Source: Deltaproteobacteria bacterium (GTDB lineage Bacteria; UBA10199; JACPAL01; JAHFST01). From it: 64,000 nucleotides of DNA. Shown piece after piece: positions 23,896 through 33,884 of the stretch. The stretch's first letter is position 1. Each line of letters starts with the position of its first letter. A program made the position numbers and the translations under genes. The notes under the pieces were generated by a model, which saw only the letters and a list, made by a program, of their open reading frames with translations, had not been told where the DNA came from and made no database searches. The stretch lies in contig JAHFST010000007.1 in the NCBI GenBank assembly GCA_023265625.1, forward strand, positions 98,739 through 162,738, written 5' to 3'.

Positions 23896-26800
23896 ATGGG
23901 GGTTCGCCCCAAATGGGTGCGAGCTATGATGAACCGAAGAGACTTACAAACGGATTTGGCCCGCAACGGGCTTTATCACCAATCTCTGGAGCACGACAGT
24001 TGCGGGGTGGGTTTCATCGTCCAGATGAAGGGGAAGAAATCCCACGACATTATTGAAAAAGCCATTGTGGCCCTGAGCAATCTGGGGCATCGCGGGGCCT
24101 GTGGCTGCGAAGAGAACACCGGTGATGGTGCCGGGATCCTGATGCAGATTCCACATGATTTTTTAGTCAAGGTGACCGCCCCCTTGGGGATTCGCTTGCC
24201 GGCGGAAGGGACATACGGGGTTGGCATGGTGGCCCTTCCCCGCGAGGTGAAGGAGCAGAAGAAGATCCAGGATATTTTAGAAAAACTGACGAAGGATCAA
24301 GGGCAAACCTTCTTGGGCTGGCGCGAGGTCCCCTACGATGCCTCGATGATCGGCCAGACGGCCCAGGAGGCCATGCCGGTTTTTAAGCAGGCCTTTATTG
24401 CGGTGGGACCAAAGGGGCCTGGGTTGCCCGCCTTACCCGGCGACGCCCAGGAGATGCCATTTGAGCGGCGTTTGTTTGTGATTCGAAAATGTTTTGAGAA
24501 TGCCATTCGTAATGCCGGGATTCCAGACTACCATTTGATTTTTGTCCCATCCCTCTCCTGTCATACCTTAATTTACAAGGGGATGTTGATGTCGAATCAG
24601 CTTCATCCCTTTTTCCCGGACCTGCGGGATCCCTCCATGGTTTCGGCGTTGGCGTTGGTGCATTCCCGATTTTCGACCAACACCTTTCCCAACTGGGAAT
24701 TGGCCCATCCGTTTCGGTACATCGCGCATAACGGCGAAATCAACACGCTGCGCGGCAATATCAATTGGATGCGGGCCCGCGAGGCGCTTTTTGAGTCGGA
24801 AATATTTGGCAAGGAATTGTCGCAGATCTTGCCGGTGATCCGTGAGGGCGGGTCCGATTCGGCGGCCTTTGACAACGCCCTGGAGATGTTGGTGATGGCG
24901 GGACGTTCGCTCCCGCACGCCGTCATGATGATGATCCCGGAGGCCTGGAGCGGCCATGAGGGGATGAGCCAGGAGAAGAAGGATTTTTACGAGTACCACT
25001 CCTGCCTGATGGAGCCGTGGGATGGGCCGGCCTCGATTGCCTTTACCGACGGACGGATCATTGGCGCGGTCTTGGACCGCAACGGGCTGCGCCCCTCGCG
25101 TTTTTATGTGACGAAGGATGATCTGGTCATCATGGCCTCCGAGGTGGGGGTGTTGGACATCCCGCCGGAAAATATCTTGCAGAAGGGTCGGCTCCAGCCG
25201 GGCAAGATGTTTTTGATCGACCTGGCCCAAGGGCGCATCATTGACGATCAAGAGCTGAAGACCAAGCTTGTCCAGGAACATCCTTATGGGGAATGGTTGA
25301 AAAAGGAATTAGTTCGATTGGAGGAGTTGCCGCCGTCGCCCGATCTGCCGGAACCGGACCACGAGACGATCACGCGCCGCCAGATCATCTTCGGTTACAG
25401 TCATGAAGACATTAATTTATTGATGAAACCGATGGGGATCAACTCCGAGGAGGCGATCGGTTCGATGGGGACCGACACCCCGTTGGCCGTTCTTTCCAAC
25501 CGCCCGCAGAACCTGTTTAACTATTTTCAACAACTCTTTGCCCAGGTGACCAACCCGCCGCTCGATGCGATCCGAGAGGAGTTGGTGACCTCGGTCGACA
25601 CCAGTATCGGCCCGGAGCAGAACCTCCTGAAGACGGTCCCGGAGGGCTGTCACCAGATCAAGCTTAAAAATCCGATCATCGACAACGACGAGTTGGCCCG
25701 CCTGAAACAGTTGGCGGAACGCCCCGTCCGCGGCTTTCAGTCGTGTATTCTTCCCATCCTTTTTTCGGTGGCCGCCGGTGAGACGGGGTTGAGTGAGGCG
25801 ATGGATGAGCTGTGTCGGCAGGCCGATGCGGCGATCCATCAGGGATGCAACATCTTGATCCTCTCCGACCGCGGGATCGATCACGACCGGGCCCCGATCC
25901 CAAGCCTGTTGGCCACTGCCGGGTTGCATCATCATCTGGTGCGACAGGGCACCCGGGCCCAGGTGGGCCTGATTTTGGAGTCGGGTGAGCCGCGCGAGGT
26001 GCATCACTTCTCGCTCTTGATTGGTTATGGCGCCGGGGCGATCAATCCCTATCTGGCTTTTGAGACCCTCGATGACCTGCGTCGGCAAGGGGTGCTCGAC
26101 ATGGACCATCGTACCGCCGTGCTACACTACATCAAGGCGGTCAAGAAGGGGATTGTCAAGGTCATGTCCAAGATGGGGATCTCGACGATTCAAAGTTATC
26201 GCGGGGCCCAGATCTTTGAGGCGATTGGCTTGAATCACGAGGTGATCGACCGGTATTTCACGCACACGGCGTCTCGCATTGAGGGGATTGGCCTGGAGGC
26301 GATCGGGCAAGAGGCCCTGTTGCGCCATCATCAGGCCTTTCCTGAACGCCGTTCCGCGGCGTTGAGCCTCAATTGGGGTGGCCAGTACCAGTGGCGGCGC
26401 GATGGTGAGTATCACCTCTTCAATCCCGAGACGGTGGCCAAGTTGCAGGTGGCGACCCGACAATCGAGTTACAAGGATTTTAAGGAATATTCCAAATTGG
26501 TGAATGATCAGAGCCGCGCCCTGTGCACCTTGCGCGGGCTCTTTGAATTTAAACCGGGACAAGCGATCCCGTTGGACGAGGTGGAGCCCGCGAAGGAGAT
26601 TGTGAAGCGTTTTAAGACGGGGGCCATGTCTTACGGGTCGATCAGCAGCGAGGCCCATGAGACGCTGGCGGTTGCGATGAATCGGATGGGCGGAAAATCC
26701 AATACCGGCGAAGGCGGGGAAGATCCCAAGCGCTATACCTTGGATGCCAATGGGGATTCCAGAAACAGCGCCATCAAGCAGGTGGCCTCCGGGCGGTTCG

Positions 26801-28521
26801 GCGTGACCAGCGAGTATTTGGTGCAAGCCCAGGAATTACAGATCAAGATTGCCCAGGGGGCGAAGCCGGGCGAGGGGGGACAACTTCCGGGACACAAGGT
26901 CTATCCCTGGATTGCCAAGGTGCGTTTCTCGACACCGGGGGTGGGGTTGATCTCGCCGCCGCCGCATCATGATATTTATTCGATTGAGGACTTGGCCCAA
27001 CTGATCTTTGATTTGAAGAATGCCAATACCGAGGCCCGAATCAGTGTCAAGCTGGTGGCGGAGGTGGGGGTCGGGACGGTCGCGGCGGGAGTGGCCAAGG
27101 CCCATGCCGATGTGGTCTTGATCTCAGGTCACGATGGCGGCACCGGGGCCTCTCCCCTGACGAGTCTCAAACATGCCGGAGCCCCTTGGGAACTGGGCCT
27201 GGCCGAGACCCAGCAGATCTTGGTCGCCAACCAGTTGCGTGATCGGATCTATGTGGAGGTGGACGGCCAACTCAAGACGGGCCGTGACGTGGCCATTGGG
27301 GCCTTGCTCGGCGCCGAGGAGTTTGGTTTTGCAACGGCGCCGCTGGTGACCATGGGTTGTGTGATGATGCGGGTCTGCCATCTTAACACCTGTCCGGTCG
27401 GGGTGGCGACGCAAGATCCCGAACTGCGCAAAAAATTCACCGGCCAGCCGGAGCATGTCATTAATTTCTTCTTCTACATTGCGGAAGAGTTGCGTGAAAT
27501 CATGGCGCAGCTCGGGTTTCGCACGGTGGCCGAAATGGTGGGCCGTTCGGACGTGCTGGATGTGAATCAGGCTATTACCCACTGGAAGGCGGGCGGGCTG
27601 GACCTGTCGCCGATTTTTTACCGTCCTCCGGTGGGGCCAAACGTTGCGATTCGGCGCACCCGGGCCCAGGATCACGGCCTGGATCAGGCCTTGGATCATC
27701 AATTGTTGGCGCTTGCCAAACCGGCCTTGGAGAATGGCCAGGCGGTCAAGATCGAGTTGCCGGTGTGCAATAAGAACCGGACGGTCGGCACTATTTTGGG
27801 GAGCGAACTCAGTCGGCGCCATGGGGCCAAGGGCTTGCCGGAGGATACCATCCGGATCCAACTGAACGGTTCCGCCGGCCAAAGTCTTGGGGCGTTTTTG
27901 CCAAAAGGAATTACCCTGACCGTATCGGGAGATGCCAACGATTATGTCGGCAAGGGACTGTCCGGGGGCAAGATCATCATTGCGCCGCCAAAGCAAGCCA
28001 CCTTCAATCCGGAGACCAATATCCTGATCGGCAATGTGGTGCTCTACGGGGCGACCGCCGGCCAAGCCTATTTCCGCGGGGTGGCGGGTGAGCGTTTTGG
28101 AGTGCGCAACAGCGGCGCGTTGGCGGTGGTGGAAGGCGTGGGGGACCACGGCTGCGAGTACATGACGGGCGGGCGCATTGTGGTGTTGGGCAAGACCGGG
28201 AGAAATTTTGCCGCCGGGATGAGTGGTGGGGTGGCTTACATTTATGATCCAGGTCGTGGTTTTGCCAAAAATTGCAACCTGGCGATGGTCGAATTAGAGA
28301 CCGTAGTGGAAGATGACGAAATCACCCAGCTGCGCAAACTGATTCAAAGCCATTGGGAGGCCACTGGGAGCGAACGAGCGGGGAAGATTTTGAAAAATTT
28401 TGAACAAGAACTGGGCTCATTTGTGCAGGTGATGCCGAAGGATTATAAACGAGCGCTGACCGCCGCAAAACTCAAGATGCGGGAAAAGGGGATTTCTCTG
28501 GAGGCGGCGCTCTATGGGTAA
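23896..28521 (+). CDS. gltB: Glutamate synthase large subunit
   Basis: A 1541-residue protein. ATG 23896 has AGGAGAG upstream and leaves a propeptide before the N-terminal nucleophile Cys36 (DSCGVGF), which is the mature first residue after cleavage. Domains in order: class II glutaminase (about 36-430), central linker, FMN-binding synthase (about 830-1230) with [21 protein letters not shown] and the 3Fe-4S cysteines [13 protein letters not shown], and the C-terminal GXGXG beta-helix (from about 1290). It transfers the amide of glutamine to 2-oxoglutarate to give two glutamates. It overlaps gltD by eight bases, so the subunits are co-translated. Confidence 0.95.
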   Translation: MGVRPKWVRAMMNRRDLQTDLARNGLYHQSLEHDSCGVGFIVQMKGKKSHDIIEKAIVALSNLGHRGACGCEENTGDGAGILMQIPHDFLVKVTAPLGIRLPAEGTYGVGMVALPREVKEQKKIQDILEKLTKDQGQTFLGWREVPYDASMIGQTAQEAMPVFKQAFIAVGPKGPGLPALPGDAQEMPFERRLFVIRKCFENAIRNAGIPDYHLIFVPSLSCHTLIYKGMLMSNQLHPFFPDLRDPSMVSALALVHSRFSTNTFPNWELAHPFRYIAHNGEINTLRGNINWMRAREALFESEIFGKELSQILPVIREGGSDSAAFDNALEMLVMAGRSLPHAVMMMIPEAWSGHEGMSQEKKDFYEYHSCLMEPWDGPASIAFTDGRIIGAVLDRNGLRPSRFYVTKDDLVIMASEVGVLDIPPENILQKGRLQPGKMFLIDLAQGRIIDDQELKTKLVQEHPYGEWLKKELVRLEELPPSPDLPEPDHETITRRQIIFGYSHEDINLLMKPMGINSEEAIGSMGTDTPLAVLSNRPQNLFNYFQQLFAQVTNPPLDAIREELVTSVDTSIGPEQNLLKTVPEGCHQIKLKNPIIDNDELARLKQLAERPVRGFQSCILPILFSVAAGETGLSEAMDELCRQADAAIHQGCNILILSDRGIDHDRAPIPSLLATAGLHHHLVRQGTRAQVGLILESGEPREVHHFSLLIGYGAGAINPYLAFETLDDLRRQGVLDMDHRTAVLHYIKAVKKGIVKVMSKMGISTIQSYRGAQIFEAIGLNHEVIDRYFTHTASRIEGIGLEAIGQEALLRHHQAFPERRSAALSLNWGGQYQWRRDGEYHLFNPETVAKLQVATRQSSYKDFKEYSKLVNDQSRALCTLRGLFEFKPGQAIPLDEVEPAKEIVKRFKTGAMSYGSISSEAHETLAVAMNRMGGKSNTGEGGEDPKRYTLDANGDSRNSAIKQVASGRFGVTSEYLVQAQELQIKIAQGAKPGEGGQLPGHKVYPWIAKVRFSTPGVGLISPPPHHDIYSIEDLAQLIFDLKNANTEARISVKLVAEVGVGTVAAGVAKAHADVVLISGHDGGTGASPLTSLKHAGAPWELGLAETQQILVANQLRDRIYVEVDGQLKTGRDVAIGALLGAEEFGFATAPLVTMGCVMMRVCHLNTCPVGVATQDPELRKKFTGQPEHVINFFFYIAEELREIMAQLGFRTVAEMVGRSDVLDVNQAITHWKAGGLDLSPIFYRPPVGPNVAIRRTRAQDHGLDQALDHQLLALAKPALENGQAVKIELPVCNKNRTVGTILGSELSRRHGAKGLPEDTIRIQLNGSAGQSLGAFLPKGITLTVSGDANDYVGKGLSGGKIIIAPPKQATFNPETNILIGNVVLYGATAGQAYFRGVAGERFGVRNSGALAVVEGVGDHGCEYMTGGRIVVLGKTGRNFAAGMSGGVAYIYDPGRGFAKNCNLAMVELETVVEDDEITQLRKLIQSHWEATGSERAGKILKNFEQELGSFVQVMPKDYKRALTAAKLKMREKGISLEAALYG

Positions 28522-29944
28522 GGTCACCGGCTTCATGGAATTTCCACGGGAAGGATACCCGCAGCGTCCGATTGCGGAGCGGGTTCACGATTATCGTGAG
28601 GTCTATCTCGACTTTCCGGAAGACAAACTCAAACAGCAGGCGGCCCGTTGCATGGATTGCGGGATCCCCTTTTGCCATCAGGGTTGTCCGCTCGGTAACA
28701 TTATCCCTGATTGGAATGATCTCGTGTATCGCAACCGGTGGCGTGAGGCGTTGGAGCGGTTGCACGCGACCAATAATTTCCCGGAATTTACCGGACGTCT
28801 GTGTCCCGCCCCCTGTGAGGCGGCCTGTGTCTTGGGGATCAACAACAATCCGGTGACGATCAAGTACGTGGAGGTCAATATTATCGACCGGGCCTTCAAG
28901 GAAGGCTGGGTGGTTCCAGAACCGCCCAAAAAACTGACCGGTAAAAAAGTGGCGGTCATTGGTTCAGGACCGGCGGGCTTGGCCTGTGCGCAGCAATTAA
29001 GGCGTGTCGGACATGAGGTGACTGTTTTTGAGCGGGATGATCGCATTGGCGGTTTGTTGCGTTATGGGATCCCTGATTTTAAGATGGAAAAACGCCACAT
29101 CGACCGTCGTCTGCAACAGATGAAGGATGAAGGGGTGGTCTTCAAGACCAGTTGCAACATTGGTGTGGATATTGCGATCGACAAACTTCTTGGAGAATAC
29201 GACGCCATCGCGCTTTGTGGCGGGTCAACGGAGGCCAGGGATTTAAAGATCCCCGGACGCGAGTTGCAAGGCGTCCATTTTGCGATGGAGTATCTCCCCC
29301 AGCAAAACCGGGTCGGGGCGGGTGATAAGTTGCGGGAACAAATTACCGCGACCGGAAAAAAAGTGGTGATTATCGGGGGCGGAGACACCGGGGCTGATTG
29401 TCTCGGGACGGCGATTCGTCAGGGGGCGACGGAGATCCATCAGTTTGAATTGTTGCCGCGTCCGCCGGACCAACGGGCCCCCAACAATCCCTGGCCCCAG
29501 TGGTCATTTATCTATCGGACCTCGACGGCCCATGAGGAGGGTGGAATACGGGATTACTCGATTGCCACCAAGCGGCTGACCGGTGAAAAGGGTCGTCTCA
29601 AAAAACTACATGCCGTCCGTCTCAAGTGGGAATCTTCTCATGGTGGTCCAGCGGCCCCGGTGGAAATTCCGGGTAGTGAGTTTGAGTTGGATGTGGATCT
29701 GGTGTTGTTGGCCATGGGTTTTTTAGGCCCGCAGAAAAAGGGTATGATTGAGCAGTTGGGGGTCAAGCTCGATGCGCGTGGCAATGTCGCGACTGACGAC
29801 AATCGGATGACTTCCGTTTCAGGTGTTTTTGCGGCCGGCGACATGCGGCGCGGCCAATCCCTGATTGTTTGGGCCATTGCGGAAGGGCGGCAGTGTGCTA
29901 GGGGTGTTGATCAGTATTTGATGGGTGAGACGGAATTAACGTGA
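28514..29944 (+). CDS. gltD: Glutamate synthase small subunit
   Basis: A 476-residue protein starting at ATG 28514 inside the end of gltB. The N-terminal cysteines [17 protein letters not shown] and the later [12 protein letters not shown] provide the two 4Fe-4S clusters. The FAD-binding [15 protein letters not shown] (about 149-163) and NADPH-binding [17 protein letters not shown] (about 285-301) are both present, and the C-terminal [15 protein letters not shown] is typical. It passes electrons from NADPH to the large subunit. A REPIN-like element follows within five bases of the stop and may help end or process the transcript. Confidence 0.95.
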   Translation: MGKVTGFMEFPREGYPQRPIAERVHDYREVYLDFPEDKLKQQAARCMDCGIPFCHQGCPLGNIIPDWNDLVYRNRWREALERLHATNNFPEFTGRLCPAPCEAACVLGINNNPVTIKYVEVNIIDRAFKEGWVVPEPPKKLTGKKVAVIGSGPAGLACAQQLRRVGHEVTVFERDDRIGGLLRYGIPDFKMEKRHIDRRLQQMKDEGVVFKTSCNIGVDIAIDKLLGEYDAIALCGGSTEARDLKIPGRELQGVHFAMEYLPQQNRVGAGDKLREQITATGKKVVIIGGGDTGADCLGTAIRQGATEIHQFELLPRPPDQRAPNNPWPQWSFIYRTSTAHEEGGIRDYSIATKRLTGEKGRLKKLHAVRLKWESSHGGPAAPVEIPGSEFELDVDLVLLAMGFLGPQKKGMIEQLGVKLDARGNVATDDNRMTSVSGVFAAGDMRRGQSLIVWAIAEGRQCARGVDQYLMGETELT

Positions 29945-29948
29945 TGGT

Positions 29949-30022
29949 TGTAGGGGCAGACCCATGTGTCTGCCCCATTATCGTCGCCAGGGTCAGGGCG
30001 CACACATGGGTGCGCCCCTACA
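29949..30022. repeat. Two-hairpin REPIN-like element (copy A1)
   Basis: A 74-bp element: GTAG, a hairpin centred on CCATGTG, a short spacer, then a second hairpin ending CCCCTAC. It has the same orientation and nearly the same ends as the element inside aguA at 34205-34279, but a different spacer. It fills most of the gap between gltD and the CBS gene, and the last base overlaps the Shine-Dalgarno of the CBS gene. Confidence 0.85.
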
Positions 30023-30031
30023 GGAGGCACC

Positions 30032-30454
30032 ATGAAATTATTACACAAATTATCCCAAGCCCAAACCTTGGTTTCCCTCCCTCCGGCCACCTCGGTCAAG
30101 ACGGCCGCCGATTTGATGACGCAAAAATCAGTGGGTTCCGTCCTGGTGATGGACGCAGACCAACTCGTGGGTATTTTTACCGAGCGTGATTTGCTCAACC
30201 GCGTGGTCTCTCCCAGTCTCAAGCCGGAGAGTATCCCTCTTTCCCAAGTGATGACCCGCAAGGTCCTCACCGTGGACCTAAATGACACGTTAGAAGTTTG
30301 TTATGCCAAGATGCAGCAGGCCCATGCCCGTCATGTGCCGATTCTCCATGGAACGAAGGTCGTTGGCATGGTGACCATGCGCGACATCCTGGAGTGGCTC
30401 TGGCAAGAGATCAACGAAGAGAATACCCAGCTCAAGACCTATCTCAACTCGTGA
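30032..30454 (+). CDS. CBS-pair domain protein
   Basis: A 140-residue protein from ATG 30032 with AGGAGG four bases upstream; a longer reading frame extends back through the REP element but is not supported. Two CBS motifs fill it: VKTAADLMTQKSVGSVLVMD with GIFTERDLLNRV, and VDLNDTLEVCYAKMQQAHAR with GMVTMRDILEW. Such stand-alone pairs bind adenosine nucleotides or S-adenosylmethionine and act as sensors or modulators of enzymes. The neighbouring gltBD operon is a possible but unproven partner. Confidence 0.9.
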   Translation: MKLLHKLSQAQTLVSLPPATSVKTAADLMTQKSVGSVLVMDADQLVGIFTERDLLNRVVSPSLKPESIPLSQVMTRKVLTVDLNDTLEVCYAKMQQAHARHVPILHGTKVVGMVTMRDILEWLWQEINEENTQLKTYLNS

Positions 30455-30611
30455 CCTGTCAAAAAAACACACAGTCGGGTTAAAAAATACCCTGTCTTGG
30501 GAGATTCCCTTGCGGCTAACTCCCTGACATCAGGCTTATTCTTACATGGCATGCCTCTTGCTTCCTTGTCGGTTCTTTACTGACACATTCAAATGAATCG
30601 GGGGGATTCCT

Positions 30612-32840
30612 ATGAAAAAGTATTTAGCGGTGGCGATAGCTCTGGCCTGGATTGTTACGGGTTGTAGTAGCAGCGGGACGACGAGCAGTAGTAGCTCTGG
30701 GACTGGCACTAGTAGCACCGATGTGACGGGACTGGAAATTGCCCAGCAGATGTCATTGGTGACCGCTCAGGACTCAACGGTATCAAGCAGTCGCTCGGCC
30801 TTAACCCTCGGAAGCCTCCTAAAGAAATTAACCATTCCCGCCTCGGGCGACTATGTTGACGACATCGCGGAATACTACGTTTACGACGAGTCGATGAAGA
30901 CCATGGATATTATCAACGAGATTTTATGTCTCGTGGATCAGACCGGTTATGCCGAACCCACTTTATTAAACCAGGGTGATTACAACGCCCTGATCAATGA
31001 GGAGGCCTGCAGCACGCGCCAGGGAGATCATTCCTCCGATTCTAACGATCAATCTTCGGCCGGGACCAATCAGGCGAGTTACACCACGTGGGTGCTCAAT
31101 TCCAGTCGGGCCAGCAATGACAGCCCGCAAGTGGTGCATTTCTGGCTGCCCTTTGAGGATGGCGGCGATAATTTTGATGAAATTCGCGGTGAACTGGTTG
31201 TCACAGCGGCCAAGGATGATACCCACCCCTTTGGCGAATTCACCATGGACATGGTGGGTTACAGTGCTGGCACACAGGCCATGACGATTCGCTTGACCTC
31301 CACCACCACGGATGATGGGCGGGTTGAATTTCAAATGAAGATTAATGAGGGTGAGGGGGGACAAGAGGTCCATGCCTTGCTCGATAGCACGGGCAACACG
31401 GGGGCTGCTTATGCGACCCATACGGAACATCATGGCGGGGAAACAGGGACCGAATCCGTTCAGGTGGCCTTTGATGCGGATCATTATCATACCTTGATCG
31501 GCGATGGGACGACAGATGCAACGGCCTGTCTGGACCGTAACAATTTTATCAATAATGTCTGGAATTATAATCTCTATGAGACCAACGGCAATCGCAAGGA
31601 GCTCAATGGCGGTTTCGGAATCAAAAAGGGTAACTCATTTGGTTTTGCCGGTTACTACGGCGTTTTCTTGCCCCCGGAAGAGACGGTCACTTCTGGCGAT
31701 CAGGTGACGTCGGATGATGGGGCGACTACCTACACCATCTTTCAAGGACCGGGACGTTTGATTCGTCGTACCCGCCATACCCTGACCTTGCATGAGATCA
31801 CCAATGACCTCTTTCAGACGTGGGATCCGGATACGAATGGTTCCATTCAAGTGAAATGGAATGGGACAAACTTCGTCAAAATTGGTTTGGAGAATTGCAG
31901 CCCGGAAACCGGTTGTACCTTCACGGCACTTCCTTCACCAGTGGTGTTGACCTTTCAACCCTATGAGTTTTTTGGGATGTGGAAGCAGGGTTTGGGCAAT
32001 ATCAATGCTGTTGCGGACGAAAATGGACTTTTTACGGATGACATGGAAGTGCCCTACTATTCCGAAGATTTTGTGACCCCGACGGACGATGTGTTTGCCA
32101 ATGGGGCGGTGAGTCTCAAATGTACGAATCGTTGCCTGAAAGCCGCCTTGACGGCGGACGATTTGGATACGGATCCATTTTTGCCCGACATCAATGATTC
32201 TTCCGAAGAGGATCATTATACTTATACCATCGACCCCAGTGATTTTACGTTGGAGCGCAATGGGCAGGCGGTGAAGTTGGCGGATGGCGAGACCCCGAGC
32301 GAGTTTGGTCCGTACAGCTGGGGGGTACGGTCCGGGAGCATGGTGCTGAGTTCGGTGATCTTGGCACATCCTTGGGAGATCTATGACCAAGATGTGACCT
32401 ACGAATGGGAGACTGGCCCTCATGTATGGAACCGATACACGGCCCTGCTAGATAGTGAGAATCAGGCCGTTACTTTTGATCAACCACTCTCTTGTCTCTA
32501 TCAAAGTGACGCGGATGGTACTTTTGTGTTGGATTACAGTGGTCCCGGAAATCTTCATGGGATCCCATTTGAGAAGATTGAAAATGAAGAGTCTGGGTTT
32601 CAACATTGGGTGGCGGTCTTTACCATCCCCGATGGCACCGAGCTGAACTGCGGTGGCACGACCTATGTGACCAAGGCCATGTCCGTCGAACAAAATATGC
32701 AACAGGTGGATGAATCCGAGTGTGCGGGCGCCCCTCTTCAGGATGTCAGCCCCCCGGATGTGACCTTCCACAATCCTAATCTGGATGCCGCTCCCACGGT
32801 GACCTCGGCGCCCGCCGTCATCGAAGGGGAATTGCAGTAG
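30612..32840 (+). CDS. Large lipoprotein, unknown
   Basis: A 742-residue protein with a clear lipoprotein signal peptide (MKKYLAVAIALAWIVTGC, lipobox VTGC), followed by a Ser/Thr/Gly linker of about 25 residues. The mature part is acidic and rich in Asp, Asn, Thr, Trp and Tyr, with few Cys residues, suggesting a large beta-rich extracellular domain. Segments such as YHTLIGDGTTDATACLDR and WDPDTNGSIQVKWNGTNF look like secreted beta-sandwich repeats. No family is recognised. It is isolated: no obvious operon partner, with a fairly long upstream gap. Coding is certain. Confidence 0.8.
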   Translation: MKKYLAVAIALAWIVTGCSSSGTTSSSSSGTGTSSTDVTGLEIAQQMSLVTAQDSTVSSSRSALTLGSLLKKLTIPASGDYVDDIAEYYVYDESMKTMDIINEILCLVDQTGYAEPTLLNQGDYNALINEEACSTRQGDHSSDSNDQSSAGTNQASYTTWVLNSSRASNDSPQVVHFWLPFEDGGDNFDEIRGELVVTAAKDDTHPFGEFTMDMVGYSAGTQAMTIRLTSTTTDDGRVEFQMKINEGEGGQEVHALLDSTGNTGAAYATHTEHHGGETGTESVQVAFDADHYHTLIGDGTTDATACLDRNNFINNVWNYNLYETNGNRKELNGGFGIKKGNSFGFAGYYGVFLPPEETVTSGDQVTSDDGATTYTIFQGPGRLIRRTRHTLTLHEITNDLFQTWDPDTNGSIQVKWNGTNFVKIGLENCSPETGCTFTALPSPVVLTFQPYEFFGMWKQGLGNINAVADENGLFTDDMEVPYYSEDFVTPTDDVFANGAVSLKCTNRCLKAALTADDLDTDPFLPDINDSSEEDHYTYTIDPSDFTLERNGQAVKLADGETPSEFGPYSWGVRSGSMVLSSVILAHPWEIYDQDVTYEWETGPHVWNRYTALLDSENQAVTFDQPLSCLYQSDADGTFVLDYSGPGNLHGIPFEKIENEESGFQHWVAVFTIPDGTELNCGGTTYVTKAMSVEQNMQQVDESECAGAPLQDVSPPDVTFHNPNLDAAPTVTSAPAVIEGELQ

Positions 32841-32884
32841 GATTAATTCTTGCATCGCGAAAACCCTCTGGGTAGATAAGAGGG

Positions 32885-33757
32885 GTGTCGGGAAAAAAGA
32901 GAATAATCAGAATCGGCCTGATCCAGATGAGTTGTACCGAGCATCAGGAGGAAAACCTCAGCAAGGCAGCCGCCGGAGTCACGGCGGCTGCGGCTCAAGG
33001 GGCCCAGATTGTCTGTCTCTCGGAGTTGTTTCGTTCCCGGTATTTTTGCCAGACGGAAGACAAACGTTTTTTCGCACTGGCCGAGTCAATCCCCGGTCCT
33101 ACTACGGAACAACTCAGTCAGCTCGCCAAAAAAAACAAAGTTGTCCTGATCGCCTCGTTATTTGAAAAAGATGTGTCCCCCCCTTTGTACTACAACACCA
33201 ATGTCTTCTTCGATGAGCGGGGAGAAATGGTGGGAAAATACCGCAAACTCCACATCCCCGACGATTTGAAAAATCATTACGGAGAAGCGTATTACTTCCA
33301 GCCGGGCAATCTAGGCCTCCCGGTGATTGAAACCCGCTATGGCAAGATCGGTGCGTTGGTTTGTTGGGATCAGTGGTACCCGGAGGGGGCCAGGCAACTG
33401 GCCCTGAAGGGCGCCGAGATTATTTTTTATCCGACGGCCATCGGGTATCCGGTGGACGGTAGGGGCGGGGTGACCCCGCCCTCGCTGAATCAGGCCGAGC
33501 ACGAGGCCTGGCAGACGATCCAAAAAAGCCACGCGATTGCCAATGGGGTGTTTGTGGCCGCGGTCAATCGGGTTGGCGTGGAAGATCATTTGAATTTTTG
33601 GGGGACCTCGTTTGTGGCGGATCCATTGGGACGGGTCTTGCAGAAGGCCAGTGAAGATAAAGAAGAAACCTTGGTGGTCGATTGTGACCTAGGCCTGATC
33701 GATGAGGTGAGGGCTGATTGGCCGTTTTTGCAGTGCCGTAGGGTGGATGTTTATTGA
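32885..33757 (+). CDS. aguB: N-carbamoylputrescine amidase
   Basis: A 290-residue nitrilase-superfamily protein starting at GTG 32885 (AGAGGGG upstream). The catalytic triad is visible: Glu in CLSELFRSRYFC, Lys in GKYRKLHIPDD and Cys in GALVCWDQWYPEGAR. The NHYGEAYYFQPG-type loop and length are typical of AguB, which hydrolyses N-carbamoylputrescine to putrescine, CO2 and NH3. The next gene is agmatine deiminase, its upstream partner, and arginine decarboxylase is also in the window, completing the arginine to putrescine route. A REP-like element lies between aguB and aguA. Confidence 0.93.
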   Translation: MSGKKRIIRIGLIQMSCTEHQEENLSKAAAGVTAAAAQGAQIVCLSELFRSRYFCQTEDKRFFALAESIPGPTTEQLSQLAKKNKVVLIASLFEKDVSPPLYYNTNVFFDERGEMVGKYRKLHIPDDLKNHYGEAYYFQPGNLGLPVIETRYGKIGALVCWDQWYPEGARQLALKGAEIIFYPTAIGYPVDGRGGVTPPSLNQAEHEAWQTIQKSHAIANGVFVAAVNRVGVEDHLNFWGTSFVADPLGRVLQKASEDKEETLVVDCDLGLIDEVRADWPFLQCRRVDVY

Positions 33758-33767
33758 GATGGGAATT

Positions 33768-33864
33768 TGTAGGGGCGTGATTTATCACGCCCAGCGGAGT
33801 TGGATTGGATCTGCTAGATTGGGATGATCCGCCGCGATGGGGCGCAATAAATTGCGCCCCTACA
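33768..33864. repeat. Two-hairpin REP-like element, different loops (copy A5)
   Basis: A 97-bp element with GTAGGGGC at one end and GCCCCTAC at the other. The left hairpin is GGGCGTGATTTATCACGCCC, the right hairpin is GGGGCGCAATAAATTGCGCC with its closing base, and about 45 bp separate them. It uses different inner sequences from the A1-A3 elements but the same boundaries. It lies between aguB and aguA and ends about 20 bases before the aguA start. Confidence 0.8.
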
Positions 33865-33884
33865 GGGCATCTGTGAACCATAAT

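Noticed and set aside
27124..28149. Long open frame (341 codons) antisense to gltB
   Set aside because: The region is fully occupied by gltB on the plus strand with clear conserved motifs; the antisense frame has Arg/His/Gln-rich composition typical of shadows.
29966..30031. Extended N-terminus of the CBS protein through the REPIN-like element
   Set aside because: AGGAGG lies directly before ATG 30032, and the extra residues are element-derived and absent from CBS proteins.
33837..33884. Upstream start of aguA inside the REP-like element
   Set aside because: The added residues come from the right hairpin of the element; homologues begin near MNQTPKQLGYRMPAEW.
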